Below, piece after piece: positions 30,443 to 39,357 of a stretch of DNA of 64,000 nt. The notes under the pieces were generated by a model. That model searched no databases and had not been told where the DNA came from. It worked only from the letters and a program-made list of their open reading frames with translations. This DNA is from Mucilaginibacter sp. PAMB04168. Lineage in GTDB: Bacteria; Bacteroidota; Bacteroidia; Sphingobacteriales; Sphingobacteriaceae. The translations under genes and the position numbers were made by a program. The number at the start of each line of letters is the position of its first letter. The stretch's first letter is position 1. The stretch covers positions 3,348,001 through 3,412,000 of the forward strand of contig NZ_CP155079.2 in NCBI RefSeq assembly GCF_039634365.2, read 5' to 3'.

Positions 30443-31078
30443 TTAAAACCTAAGATGTACTAGTGAGATGTGAAAAATATTAGGATTTTTTTCAAAGAAG
30501 CCAAAAAAACTTGCCAAAATGAAAATGTTTGGATCGATTAAGTGCTTGCGCAACGTTTTTAACGCTGATGACAGGTGATTTCTTACCGTATTTTTAGAAA
30601 TGCCCAGCTGTTCCGCAATTTCTTCGTAACTCAATCCCTCGTTTCTACTTAATTTAAAGATCTGTTGTTGCTGAGGAGGCAGAATCGCTATTTTACTCTC
30701 TGTAAAGCGCTGCAAGTCGTTCAGTAAAATAGCTTCTTCCGTTTGGTTAGAAATATTCTCTATTCGGTTCCAAAGATTGTCAATTGCTTTCTGCGAGCTT
30801 GCAGTTTGCCTGAGTGCGTTGAGTGCAAGCCGCTTGGTTACCGTAAACAGATAAGGTGTAATCGACAACGAATCGTCCATCCTATCACGGTTTGACCATA
30901 CATTTAGAAAAGCATCATTAACAACTTCCTCTGCATGCTCGCGGCTTTTGAGCATTTTGAAAGCAAAGACATACAGCTTTTTAAAGTTTTGGTCAAAAAC
31001 CAGCTTAAATGCGGCTTCATCGCCAGCTTTAAATTTATGTATGAGATTTGAATTGAAATAATCGCTTTGCTCTGACAT
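30443..31078 (-). CDS. ECF (sigma-70 family) RNA polymerase sigma factor
   Basis: About 211 residues from the ATG at 31078 (MSEQSDYFNSNLIHKFKAGD), which fits the usual length and start of this group; an upstream ATG at 31147 adds 23 residues that do not look like the family. Region 2 spans about 25-90 (FKLVFDQNFKKLYVFAFKML, AEEVVNDAFLNVWSNRD) and region 4 about 130-180 (LPPQQQQIFKLSRNEGLSYEEIAEQLGISKNTV). The C-terminus (FFGFFEKNPNIF) is hydrophobic, as often seen in FecI-like Bacteroidota sigma factors. It should direct transcription of the downstream SusC-SusD-protease genes. No standard promoter was found for the sigma gene. Confidence 0.93.
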   Translation of the reverse strand: MSEQSDYFNSNLIHKFKAGDEAAFKLVFDQNFKKLYVFAFKMLKSREHAEEVVNDAFLNVWSNRDRMDDSLSITPYLFTVTKRLALNALRQTASSQKAIDNLWNRIENISNQTEEAILLNDLQRFTESKIAILPPQQQQIFKLSRNEGLSYEEIAEQLGISKNTVRNHLSSALKTLRKHLIDPNIFILASFFGFFEKNPNIFHISLVHLRF

Positions 31079-31586
31079 TAACCGGTATGAACCGGCAAAT
31101 AACAAATCAAATAAAGTCCACCAGTTTGGGCTTTTTATAACCATCATTATTACCTAATTAAATCAATCACTAACTCAAGCATATTTTTCATCGGTAAATA
31201 GACAGAGTTTAAAGCTAACAATAAAATTGTTTTACAGGAAATTTAAGCAGCAAGTTTGTCTAGATTTTGATTGCTTCTGTCTGCAAATAGCTTGAAATAT
31301 TGATATGTGACAACAATCAGGCTAATTAGCTACATGACTGTAACTAGAAATAGTAATGATTGGGGAAATTGCTGAGCGGGCAATGACATAAACCCAGTAT
31401 ATACTGCATGATGGCACCCATTAAATTTCAATCACCCGGACTGCCAATGATCAGCATACAATCCTTTACCCAAGTCGAACAGTTAGCGCCTTATCTGATA
31501 TTATAAGCATCTTCTGTTAGAGGGAGGCAGCTACGCTAACGTATTTCCGCGTAAGCCGATAAACGGCTAAAGCGGTTCGGCAGCAT
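31079..31586. other. Intergenic region, possible gene remnant
   Basis: 508 bp between the ECF sigma gene and the zinc-ribbon gene. No intact gene was found. A 19-codon plus-strand ORF (31447-31506, MISIQSFTQVEQLAPYLIL) looks protein-like and could be a relic, but it is too short to assign. A short hairpin AGCCG/CGGCT lies near 31555. The rest is AT-rich and featureless. Confidence 0.4.
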
Positions 31587-32762
31587 CTACAAACAAAGCA
31601 TGCCGATTGACTGCAACGCTGCTTCTGTTTCGCGCATTTCGTTCTGTGCTTTAACATACGCAATGAACAAGATAATTGCAGCAACTACTATCAAACCCAA
31701 GATCACTGCCAGAATGATCTTTATGGCGCTATAGGGACGCTTGCCGATCACCTCGCCGGTGCAGGCATTGACCGAGAACTGAAACACTTTGCGATCATAA
31801 GTGTATGCGCTCACCCAAACCGGCAACAGTACATACTTGATGGCCAGGTTAAGGTACTGATTTTGATAACCGAAAATGCGCTGTTCATCTCCGCCGATAT
31901 CATTCCGTATGGCTGACTCAATTGTTGAATCCATCACTATCTTTGCGGCCTCTAACCCGTCGTCCGGTTTTATCTGGAAAGTTTCTGCGCTAAGCCCGCT
32001 CAGGTAGCGCTCATCATAAATTTGAAGGTCTGCAAAATCCCATGGATTAAGCGCTTCCAGCGTTTCTGCCGGCAAAGACTTGCTGGCCGGTATAGTAACA
32101 TCCTCAAAGTCGCAATACACAGTTCCGCTAGCGCTGTACCAGCGCGTATGCCTTACCTCGCGGGTACGGGTTTCGGTTTTACCGTTTACAGTTACAGTAT
32201 ACGATTCTTTGGTATAATAATATTCACCACGCTCACCGGTATATTGACTAACGGTGTTACAGTCGTAGGTCCAGTATGGCAGGTAAATACCTTTCAAGGA
32301 TACATTTGCCTTCGCTTCCTTTACAATATCGTTGGGGGCAAACCAAAGATCCGCCAGCCAGTCTCTGAACTTTTGCCCGGCCTCCTGCTCATTCAGCCTG
32401 AACGGCAAAATGTAATGAGGCTTTAACGAATGATAACCCTTACCCAACTGAATAATTAGTGGAGAGGCACAAAAGCCACACTTGCCTGCCGCTTCATTGC
32501 CGCTAAAATTTGTTTCGGAACCACAACTGCTACACTTTACAATTTTAATGTCAGTGGCTTGAGGCAGTTCGTTAACCGCTTTCAGAAACGAAGTATATTC
32601 AATAGCGGTAATAGCAGTATGCGGAACAGCAGATATAATAGGATTACTTTCCCCGCAATATGCGCATTGGAGTTCCCGCGTACCGGGCACGTAATGCAGT
32701 ACAGCGCCACAGCCGTTGCATTTCAGCGAACCATGGGCAACAGCCTCACTTGTCGAATTCAT
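31587..32762 (-). CDS. Double zinc-ribbon membrane protein (YdjG-like)
   Basis: 391 residues. Two zinc ribbons are visible near the N-terminus: CNGC with CAYC (about residues 15-36) and CSSC with CGFC (about 76-98). A central region follows with LPYWTYDCNTVSQYTGERG and, further on, YLNLAIKYVLLPVWVSAYTY. A single membrane helix (IILAVILGLIVVAAIILFIA) lies near the C-terminus. This arrangement resembles Bacillus YdjG-type proteins, which are encoded beside an SPFH protein in an envelope-stress operon. The SPFH gene is indeed 12 bp upstream here. The function is unknown; a membrane-associated complex with the SPFH partner is the best inference. Confidence 0.75.
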   Translation of the reverse strand: MNSTSEAVAHGSLKCNGCGAVLHYVPGTRELQCAYCGESNPIISAVPHTAITAIEYTSFLKAVNELPQATDIKIVKCSSCGSETNFSGNEAAGKCGFCASPLIIQLGKGYHSLKPHYILPFRLNEQEAGQKFRDWLADLWFAPNDIVKEAKANVSLKGIYLPYWTYDCNTVSQYTGERGEYYYTKESYTVTVNGKTETRTREVRHTRWYSASGTVYCDFEDVTIPASKSLPAETLEALNPWDFADLQIYDERYLSGLSAETFQIKPDDGLEAAKIVMDSTIESAIRNDIGGDEQRIFGYQNQYLNLAIKYVLLPVWVSAYTYDRKVFQFSVNACTGEVIGKRPYSAIKIILAVILGLIVVAAIILFIAYVKAQNEMRETEAALQSIGMLCL

Positions 32763-32774
32763 ATACTCGAATTA

Positions 32775-33896
32775 TCAGGCTTGGGGTATTGGAGGCGGCA
32801 TATTATTAAACAGATCGGCTAGTTCGGGCGCGTTACCTGCTGCCATCCATGAGGCCATACCCTTCTTCCAGACCATGGTAGTGGCGCTGATTTTTTGCGT
32901 TGCTGCCATTTGGGTAAGCGCAGCCAAATCATGTGGGCCATCTGATTTTCCGTCAATTGCAATAAAAAACTCACCCATCTTCGGCAACGGTGGCGGAGCA
33001 CCTGCATCATTATTGCCGGTGGCATCGAAGTGGTTAGGCTGAAAGATTTGACCCACCTGTCCCATTATGGCAGCGCCCACACCCAAACCCATCCCGGCAG
33101 CACCCAGGTTGCCGCCTATCGTATTCTCGGCAGATTTTTCAATCGCATTAGCTGCCTGAAACTGTGAATATGCACCCAGATTACCGATGATGCCCATTTG
33201 ACTCCGCTTGTCAAGCGCTGTTTCTACTTCGGGCGGCAGTGAAATATTTTCTACCAGAAGCGTAGTGAGTTCAAGGCCTAAACGGCCATAGTCATCCTGT
33301 ATTTTATTTTTAATAAGTTGCGATACCTCGTCATAATTGGCAGCCAGATCCAAGACCGGTATTTTGGAGGCAGCAACTTCATCCATGCCCCTTGATACAA
33401 TAGTGTTGCGCAACTGCTCGTTGATGTCCTCTACGCTAAAATCAGGGTTGGTAGCTGCTACTTCCTGCAAGAAAGTGACTGCGTTATTTATTCGGAAGCT
33501 GAAAGTACCAAAGGCGCGGAGGCGTACCGGGCCAAATTCAGCATCCCTAATCATAACGGGATTTTTAGTGCCCCATTTTTGATTAGTGAACTGCCGTGTA
33601 CTCACAAAAAACACATCTACTTTGAACGGACTTTCTAAGCCGTACTTCCACCCTTGCAGGGTAGAAAGTATGGGCAGGTTCTGGGTAGTCAGTTCATACA
33701 TGCCCGGTTTGAAGACGTCCGCAATTTTTCCTTCATTTAGAAAGATCGCTACCTGGGACTCCCGAACGGTCAGCTTAGCACCCATCTTGATGGCGTTGTT
33801 ATGCCGCTCAAACTTCCATACGAGTGTGTCTTTGGTATTATCCACCCACTCAATTATATCAATAAACTCACTGAATAAGTTGCTTAAAAGTCCCAT
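32775..33896 (-). CDS. SPFH-domain protein with C-terminal GYF_2 domain (YdjI-like)
   Basis: 373 residues. The N-terminal and central part (about 25-235) is an SPFH/band-7-like domain (VRESQVAIFLNEGKIADVFKPG, FGPVRLRAFGTFSFRI, GLELTTLLVENISLPPEVE). It is followed by a Gly/Ala-rich stretch with GGNLGAAGMGLGVGAAIMG, then a GYF_2-type domain at about 310-365 (FFIAIDGKSDGPHDLAALT, WKKGMASWMAAG), and a proline-rich tail. SPFH proteins of the YdjI type form membrane-associated scaffolds. It is co-transcribed with the zinc-ribbon membrane protein downstream. No PspA-like gene is nearby, unlike the Bacillus operon. The exact role is not known. Confidence 0.8.
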   Translation of the reverse strand: MGLLSNLFSEFIDIIEWVDNTKDTLVWKFERHNNAIKMGAKLTVRESQVAIFLNEGKIADVFKPGMYELTTQNLPILSTLQGWKYGLESPFKVDVFFVSTRQFTNQKWGTKNPVMIRDAEFGPVRLRAFGTFSFRINNAVTFLQEVAATNPDFSVEDINEQLRNTIVSRGMDEVAASKIPVLDLAANYDEVSQLIKNKIQDDYGRLGLELTTLLVENISLPPEVETALDKRSQMGIIGNLGAYSQFQAANAIEKSAENTIGGNLGAAGMGLGVGAAIMGQVGQIFQPNHFDATGNNDAGAPPPLPKMGEFFIAIDGKSDGPHDLAALTQMAATQKISATTMVWKKGMASWMAAGNAPELADLFNNMPPPIPQA

Positions 33897-34367
33897 GTTT
33901 TGGTAATTAAGTACAAAAATGTGCAGGTGCTAAAATGCTGATTAACGCCCATAAAACAAATATCTTCGGAAAATTATAAATTTGCCTTTCCAGTCGGTAT
34001 ATAATACTCTGTATAGCAGCAAACAAACAGAAAATTTTTTAATCAATATTTATAAGAATTAATCCTTGCTTAGGTGTTGGGAATAACGGGAGTGATAATT
34101 CAATCTATGATTATTTATGGTCATCTTAATTGCCTCGATAAATCAGCCCTTCCGCATAAGCAGCCTCAATGGCCTTAACCAGCATACTAGAAATACAACA
34201 CCCCGGAACACCTTTAAAGGTAAAAAACCCCAACAGGTGTTCGGATAGGGGAAATATAAACGGAAAACTTTGGTTTACTTTGGTGTTTGAGGAAAGTGCT
34301 ATAAAGCACAAAACCCTGTAAATCCGATGATTTACAGGGTTTTGATTTGGTTTGATATCGCTATCTG
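33897..34367. other. Intergenic region with imperfect inverted repeat
   Basis: 471 bp between the SPFH gene and tRNA-Pro. It contains the tRNA terminator and, at 34203-34244, an inverted repeat (CCGGAACACCT / AGGTGTTCGG with one bulged base, 21-nt spacer). The minus strand downstream of this repeat stays open for some codons (ending AAYAEGLIYRGN), which may be a relic of a gene, but no intact gene is supported. Confidence 0.4.
34310..34343 (-). terminator. Terminator downstream of tRNA-Pro
   Basis: Perfect 14-bp inverted repeat (34310-34323 with 34330-34343, 6-nt loop) whose arms end in AAAA/TTTT. It lies 24 nt after the 3' end of the minus-strand tRNA gene. Confidence 0.85.
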
Positions 34368-34441
34368 TCGGGATGGCAGGATTCGAACCTGCGGCCTCCA
34401 CATCCCAAATGTGGCGCGATACCGGGCTACGCTACATCCCG
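34368..34441 (-). tRNA. tRNA-Pro (anticodon UGG)
   Basis: A 74-nt cloverleaf on the minus strand: acceptor CGGGATG/CATCCCG with discriminator A, D-arm with GCG/CGC, anticodon arm CCACA-TTTGGGA-TGTGG giving anticodon TGG, and T-arm GCAGG-TTCGAAT-CCTGC. CCA is not encoded. It reads CCA proline codons and, by wobble, other CCN. Confidence 0.97.
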
Positions 34442-34901
34442 AAAGGGTTTGCAAAGGTAAGATTTTAAAACACGTTTGCAAATATTTTTTAAAGAACTTT
34501 CGCGTTTTCACGCTACTTTAAAAAGCAGCTTAATTATGCGATTGATTTACAACAAATTAATTTTAAGTCTTCTTATTTTTAATAAGACTTAGATCGTCTT
34601 TACCGTAAATCTGCTGCAAATATAACGTCATTCACTTCATTTGCAAATTATTTAATTCTATTGCCAAGGTGTATATGGCTGTTAAATTGGGCGGCTACAA
34701 ATTTCAAAAGTTGTACACAACTGATAGACAGACATAACGCTTAGTAAACAGCATACATCCGCTATCATAATTTTTTTTTTAAAAATTATGGTAGCGGATA
34801 AATACCTCAATGTTAAAGAATGTTAAGGTTCATGGCATTTTAAGTATTTACGCTGACCTTGGTGCTTATTACAATATGGTAACACCTTTACTAATTATCT
34901 C
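34442..34901. other. AT-rich intergenic region with long hairpin
   Basis: 460 bp between tRNA-Pro and the DUF2723 gene. The only structure seen is a 19-bp near-perfect inverted repeat at 34757-34799 (arms 34757-34775 and 34781-34799, one G-T pair, five-T loop). No T-run lies outside the stem and no gene is supported. Confidence 0.5.
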
Positions 34902-37900
34902 ATGCATTACAACCGGATCAACAATCTTTTAGGCTGGGCATGCTTTGCTATTGCGGCAACCACCTACATCCTTACCCTCGAACCTTCCGTAAGTTTTTGG
35001 GACTGCGGCGAATTTATTTCCTGTGCTTTCCGCTTGCAGGTATCGCACCAGCCAGGCTACCCCCTATTTGCCATGATTGGCAAAGCTTTCTCCCTCCTTT
35101 CAATGGGCAATAATGCCAAAGTGCCTTACTTCACCAACATGGCTTCGGCATTGGCAAGTGCTGCTACAGTTATGTTCTTGTTTTGGACAATAACCGCACT
35201 GGCGCGAAAGCTATTAGTTAAACGGGGGGAAATACCAACCGGAAACAACCAACTGCTTGTTATGTGCGCTGGCGTGGTGGGGGCGCTGGCTTTTACATTT
35301 ACTGACACCTTTTGGTACTCTGCAGTGGAAACAATTGTATTTGCACAAGCAGCTTTGTGCGTGTCGGTGGTGTTTTGGGCAATTTTGAAGTGGGAAGCAC
35401 GCGCCGATGAACCCGGTGCCGACCGTTATCTTGTTTTGATAGCCTATGTAATGGGATTGTCTATTGGTATCCATTTGCTCAACCTGCTTACCATACCGGC
35501 GCTAACCATGGTGTATTACTTCAGGCGCTCTTCGCAAACGAGTATTAAAGGCACCCTCATTGCCTTATTTACCGGTGTGGCTTTACTTGCCCTTGTACAG
35601 TTTGGAATTATTCAATATACGGTTAAAATTGCTGCTTACTTTGATCTGTTCTTTGTGAACAGCTTGAGAATGGGTTTTGGCAGCGGTGTATTCGTTTTCT
35701 TAATTACCTTGATAAGCCTGCTGGTTACCGGACTTTTCTACAGCATCCGTAAAAACAAACCGGCTCTTAACCTGGCACTGGTTTGCCTTACTTTTATTTA
35801 CCTGGGGTATGGATCGTTTGCTATGATACCGATCAGGGCTCACGCCGGCACCAATCTAAACAACAGTCATCCGGATAATGCTTTTAAATTACAAAGCTAT
35901 TTAAACCGCGAGCAATACATTGCTCCGCCCCTGGTGTACGGCCCATACTTCGACTCGCAAGCCATTGAGCAAAAAGAAGGTGCTACCATATACCGTAAAG
36001 GGAAAACACAATACGAGGTGGTCGGTAAAAAGCAATCCCTTGTCTATGACCGTAACACCATCCTGCCACGTATTTACAGCAGCAATGATAATGATCCGCA
36101 GTTTTATAAACAGTGGTTACGTTTGGGCGAAGGACAATCGCCAAATTTTAGTGACAACCTGAAGTTTATGTTTAGCTGGCAGCTATATCAAATGTATTTT
36201 CGTTACTTCTTGTGGAACTTTGTTGGCCGCTACAACGACCAGGATGGCCAAGCAAGTACTGCTGATCTGGATGGCAACTGGACGTCGGGTTGGTTTGACG
36301 GCAAACATTTGCCAAAAAGCATCACCCAAAATGTTACCTACACGCCGCTTTATGCGTTGCCGCTTATTATTGGTTTGTTTGGTATGTTTTACCACTTTAA
36401 ACGCAGTAAAAACGATGCATCTGTAATAGCCCTCCTTTACTTTTTTATGGGCATTGCCATTGTTTTATATGTGAACCAACCCAGCATTCAGCCGCGCGAG
36501 CGTGATTATTCTTATGTGGGGTCGTTCTACGCATTTGCTATATGGATTGGACTGGGTGTTATAGGCATAGTACAATTTTTAAAGCAAAAGATTAATGTAA
36601 GGTATGCCACCCTAGCAGCAACAGGAATATGCTTACTGGCAGCACCCGTTTTAATGGCCACCCAGGAATGGAGCGCCCATGACCGGTCGACCAAAACAAC
36701 GGCGCATGACATGGCTAGCAATTACCTTAATTCCTGCGCACCTAATGCCATCCTGTTTACATACGGTGATAACGACACCTATTCGTTGTGGTATGCTCAG
36801 GAGGTAGAAGGCATACGGCCCGATGTGAGGTTGGTAAACCTCAGCTTATTCGGTACCGACTGGTATATACGGCAAATGAAAAAGCAAATGAATAAATCGG
36901 CACCGTTGCCCATAACCATGAACAACGATAAGTTTAAAGATGGCGTGCGCGATTACTTAACTTTTCAGGACGCTAAAATACCCGACTCGGTAGAACTGAA
37001 AGAAATATTCGACTTCATCACTTCTGACGACAGCGCAGCTAAGCTCCAGTATGAAAATGGGACTACCAGTAATTACCTGCCAACAAAAAATTTCAAACTG
37101 AGCATTAATGCTGATGAGGTGATAAAATCTGCCACCGTACCTGCCGGTCAGCGCAACCAGATTGCAAGTGCAATGGAATGGAAATTTCCAGGTAACTTTT
37201 TAACCAAAGACCACTTGGCTATGATAGACATTTTGGTACATAACCACTGGAAGAGGCCTGTTTACTTCACCAACTCGGCACCAGATGAAAGCATTTTAGG
37301 GCTACGACCATATTTGTACAATGAAGGCTTTGCGTATCGTCTGTTACCACTAAAACGTGATACAGCTACTGAGCAGTACAAAGATAAAACCAATACCATG
37401 GTCATGTACAACAATGTGATGAACAAATTTAAATGGGGAAACATGAAACATGCACGATACTTAGACCAGCAGTCGACCGCATTATTTTACCCATTTATAG
37501 CTACCACCTTTATGAACTTGAGCCAAAACCTGGTTAACGAAGGCCGGCCCGAGCTTGCCGTGAAAGCACTACATAAGTACGACCAGGTTATGCCCGACCT
37601 TTATCCCTATATGAATGTTGCTGCCCGCAAGTTTTACATAGCAGACACCGCCTGCTATTTAAAAGATTTTAAACTGGCGAATAAGATACTTACCAGCGTT
37701 GATAGCTATATAAAGGATATATTAGATTACAACTACCACCAATTAAAACAGGACGCTGATACTGTAAATCTACATGATGTGCAAATGGGCGTGTCATTAC
37801 TTAATGAAATGGCAATGTTAGGCAATAAACACAAACAGTTAGCTGTGAACAACCGCTTGCAAAAACACCTTACCGAATACCAAAACAAGTTTGCTGCACT

Positions 37901-37913
37901 CATGCAGCAATGA
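34902..37913 (+). CDS. DUF2723 multi-spanning membrane protein (GT-C glycosyltransferase-like)
   Basis: 1003 residues. The N-terminal DUF2723 region (about 5-170) has TYILTLEPSVSFWDCGEF, where an acidic pair after the first membrane helix resembles the catalytic loop of GT-C/protein O-mannosyltransferase-like enzymes. About ten or more membrane helices are visible up to residue ~590 (e.g. LLNLLTIPALTMVYYF, VFLITLISLLVTGLFY, YATLAATGICLLAAPVLM), followed by a ~400-residue soluble part with NAILFTYGDNDTYSLWYAQE and ending in helical TPR-like segments. The family is typical of Bacteroidota and is thought to act in protein or lipid glycosylation. The gene appears monocistronic, with a strong terminator after it. 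Confidence 0.85.
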   Translation: MHYNRINNLLGWACFAIAATTYILTLEPSVSFWDCGEFISCAFRLQVSHQPGYPLFAMIGKAFSLLSMGNNAKVPYFTNMASALASAATVMFLFWTITALARKLLVKRGEIPTGNNQLLVMCAGVVGALAFTFTDTFWYSAVETIVFAQAALCVSVVFWAILKWEARADEPGADRYLVLIAYVMGLSIGIHLLNLLTIPALTMVYYFRRSSQTSIKGTLIALFTGVALLALVQFGIIQYTVKIAAYFDLFFVNSLRMGFGSGVFVFLITLISLLVTGLFYSIRKNKPALNLALVCLTFIYLGYGSFAMIPIRAHAGTNLNNSHPDNAFKLQSYLNREQYIAPPLVYGPYFDSQAIEQKEGATIYRKGKTQYEVVGKKQSLVYDRNTILPRIYSSNDNDPQFYKQWLRLGEGQSPNFSDNLKFMFSWQLYQMYFRYFLWNFVGRYNDQDGQASTADLDGNWTSGWFDGKHLPKSITQNVTYTPLYALPLIIGLFGMFYHFKRSKNDASVIALLYFFMGIAIVLYVNQPSIQPRERDYSYVGSFYAFAIWIGLGVIGIVQFLKQKINVRYATLAATGICLLAAPVLMATQEWSAHDRSTKTTAHDMASNYLNSCAPNAILFTYGDNDTYSLWYAQEVEGIRPDVRLVNLSLFGTDWYIRQMKKQMNKSAPLPITMNNDKFKDGVRDYLTFQDAKIPDSVELKEIFDFITSDDSAAKLQYENGTTSNYLPTKNFKLSINADEVIKSATVPAGQRNQIASAMEWKFPGNFLTKDHLAMIDILVHNHWKRPVYFTNSAPDESILGLRPYLYNEGFAYRLLPLKRDTATEQYKDKTNTMVMYNNVMNKFKWGNMKHARYLDQQSTALFYPFIATTFMNLSQNLVNEGRPELAVKALHKYDQVMPDLYPYMNVAARKFYIADTACYLKDFKLANKILTSVDSYIKDILDYNYHQLKQDADTVNLHDVQMGVSLLNEMAMLGNKHKQLAVNNRLQKHLTEYQNKFAALMQQ

Positions 37914-37931
37914 TATTTAATGCCATAATTA

Positions 37932-37962
37932 AAAAGCCTGTAAGTTAAACTTACAGGCTTTT
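37932..37962 (+). terminator. Rho-independent terminator after the DUF2723 gene
   Basis: Perfect 14-bp inverted repeat (37932-37945 with 37949-37962, 3-nt loop) with core GCCTGTAAGT, followed by TTTTCTTTTT on the plus strand. Confidence 0.9.
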
Positions 37963-38034
37963 CTTTTTACTTAATTTAGCTTTTCTAGTATGATAAAAGG
38001 TGAATAATTTCTTAACTTCACCACAGCAAGACTT

Positions 38035-39357
38035 TTGAGACCCTTTATCAAATTTAAACGAAAGCTAACACCATTATGGCGTTGGTTAACCGGTTCTGTT
38101 ACGGAGTTCGATCTAACAACACGCGTTTTTCACTCTATATGTTTGTTTATTATACTGGCGCTTGGCTATAACATTCCGTTTAATTACATTGTAGGCTTAA
38201 AGCGCATAGCTTTGTTGAGCGCAGCGAGCTTTGCTATGTTTACGTTGATTTATTACCTCTCAAGGTTCCGTAAAAATCGTTCAGCATCGTTAATACTCTT
38301 CTGTGCAAGCGGCAACGCGCTGTTTATAAGCAATTTCTTTCTAAATTCGGGTATCAACGGACCTACCGACCTGTTTTTTGTGGTCACCATGTCGGTTATG
38401 ATAGCCGTTATTCCGGTTAGGCATTACTGGTATCTAATCATCAGTAATATAGCCATTGTTCTGTGGCTGCATTACATACAATACACCAACCCCCATTGGG
38501 TGCCTTATACTTACCGAAGCGAATTGTCAAGGTTCACCGACATAACATCGGCCTACGTAGTTGTTGTAGCCGTTGCTTTGTTTAATTATTACTTTATCAG
38601 ACGCAACTATGAGGCTGAACGTAAATCAGCAGAACATAAGACTGCCGTGATGAAGTTGCTCAATGAAGAAAAGAACAAATTATTTTCTATCATTTCGCAT
38701 GATTTAAGAGCACCGCTCACCAATGTCCAAAATTATTTAGAGTTGCTTACAGAGGTTGACTTGAGTGCCAAAGAACAGCATGATATTCAAAAGAAACTGC
38801 TCTATTCCACCCGCAGTACATTAGATATGATGAATAATGTATTGTCGTGGTCCAAATCGCAAATGGAAGGCTTGAAGTTTAAGTTATCAGACATAGCGGT
38901 GCATGAGTTACTGCTGCCACAATTGTTACTCTTTACGCATATTGCCGAAAACAAGAAGATAAAAATTGAGGTGTCGATTGATCATGAGCTACAAGTACTT
39001 GCCAATGGCGATATGCTGCAACTTATGGTACGCAACCTTATTAATAACGCTATAAAGTTTACAGCGCCCGGTGGCCACATCACTGTGAGTGCAAAACAGG
39101 ATGATCAGTACGCGTTAATCCAGATTAAAGATAGCGGTAATGGCAAACCAGCAAAGCTGTCCAACCAGATATTTTACCTGAACGGCGAATCGACCAGGGG
39201 GACAGCTGACGAAAAAGGCGTTGGATTAGGCCTGGTATTATGCCGGGAATTTGCCGAGGTACAAAACGGCGAAGTTTGGTTTGAATGCGACTCGGTAAGC
39301 GGCGTTAGCTTTTTTATAGAATTACCTGTATCACAGTTAAACTTAGCGGTTATTTAA
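38035..39357 (+). CDS. Membrane sensor histidine kinase
   Basis: 440 residues, starting at TTG. No ATG or GTG exists between the preceding in-frame stop (38005) and this codon, and the next ATG lies inside the membrane domain, so the TTG start is the best choice. About six membrane helices span 25-190, then a short linker, HisKA at about 215-280 (FSIISHDLRAPLTNVQNYLELL) and an ATPase domain at about 320-435 (NLINNAIKFTAPGG, DSGNG, GVGLGLVLCREFAE). No periplasmic sensor domain is apparent, so it may sense through its membrane part. No response regulator gene is adjacent; orphan kinase. Ligand unknown. Confidence 0.88.
   Translation: MRPFIKFKRKLTPLWRWLTGSVTEFDLTTRVFHSICLFIILALGYNIPFNYIVGLKRIALLSAASFAMFTLIYYLSRFRKNRSASLILFCASGNALFISNFFLNSGINGPTDLFFVVTMSVMIAVIPVRHYWYLIISNIAIVLWLHYIQYTNPHWVPYTYRSELSRFTDITSAYVVVVAVALFNYYFIRRNYEAERKSAEHKTAVMKLLNEEKNKLFSIISHDLRAPLTNVQNYLELLTEVDLSAKEQHDIQKKLLYSTRSTLDMMNNVLSWSKSQMEGLKFKLSDIAVHELLLPQLLLFTHIAENKKIKIEVSIDHELQVLANGDMLQLMVRNLINNAIKFTAPGGHITVSAKQDDQYALIQIKDSGNGKPAKLSNQIFYLNGESTRGTADEKGVGLGLVLCREFAEVQNGEVWFECDSVSGVSFFIELPVSQLNLAVI

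Noticed and set aside
31447..31506. 19-codon ORF MISIQSFTQVEQLAPYLIL
   Set aside because: Looks coding-like but is too short and isolated to call; mentioned only as a possible relic.
33977..33984. TAAATTTG promoter-like octamer on the plus strand
   Set aside because: No plus-strand gene follows within reach; probably chance in AT-rich DNA.
34126..34401. 91-codon minus-strand ORF overlapping tRNA-Pro
   Set aside because: Its first residues are read out of the tRNA itself and it spans the terminator hairpin, so it cannot be a normal gene.
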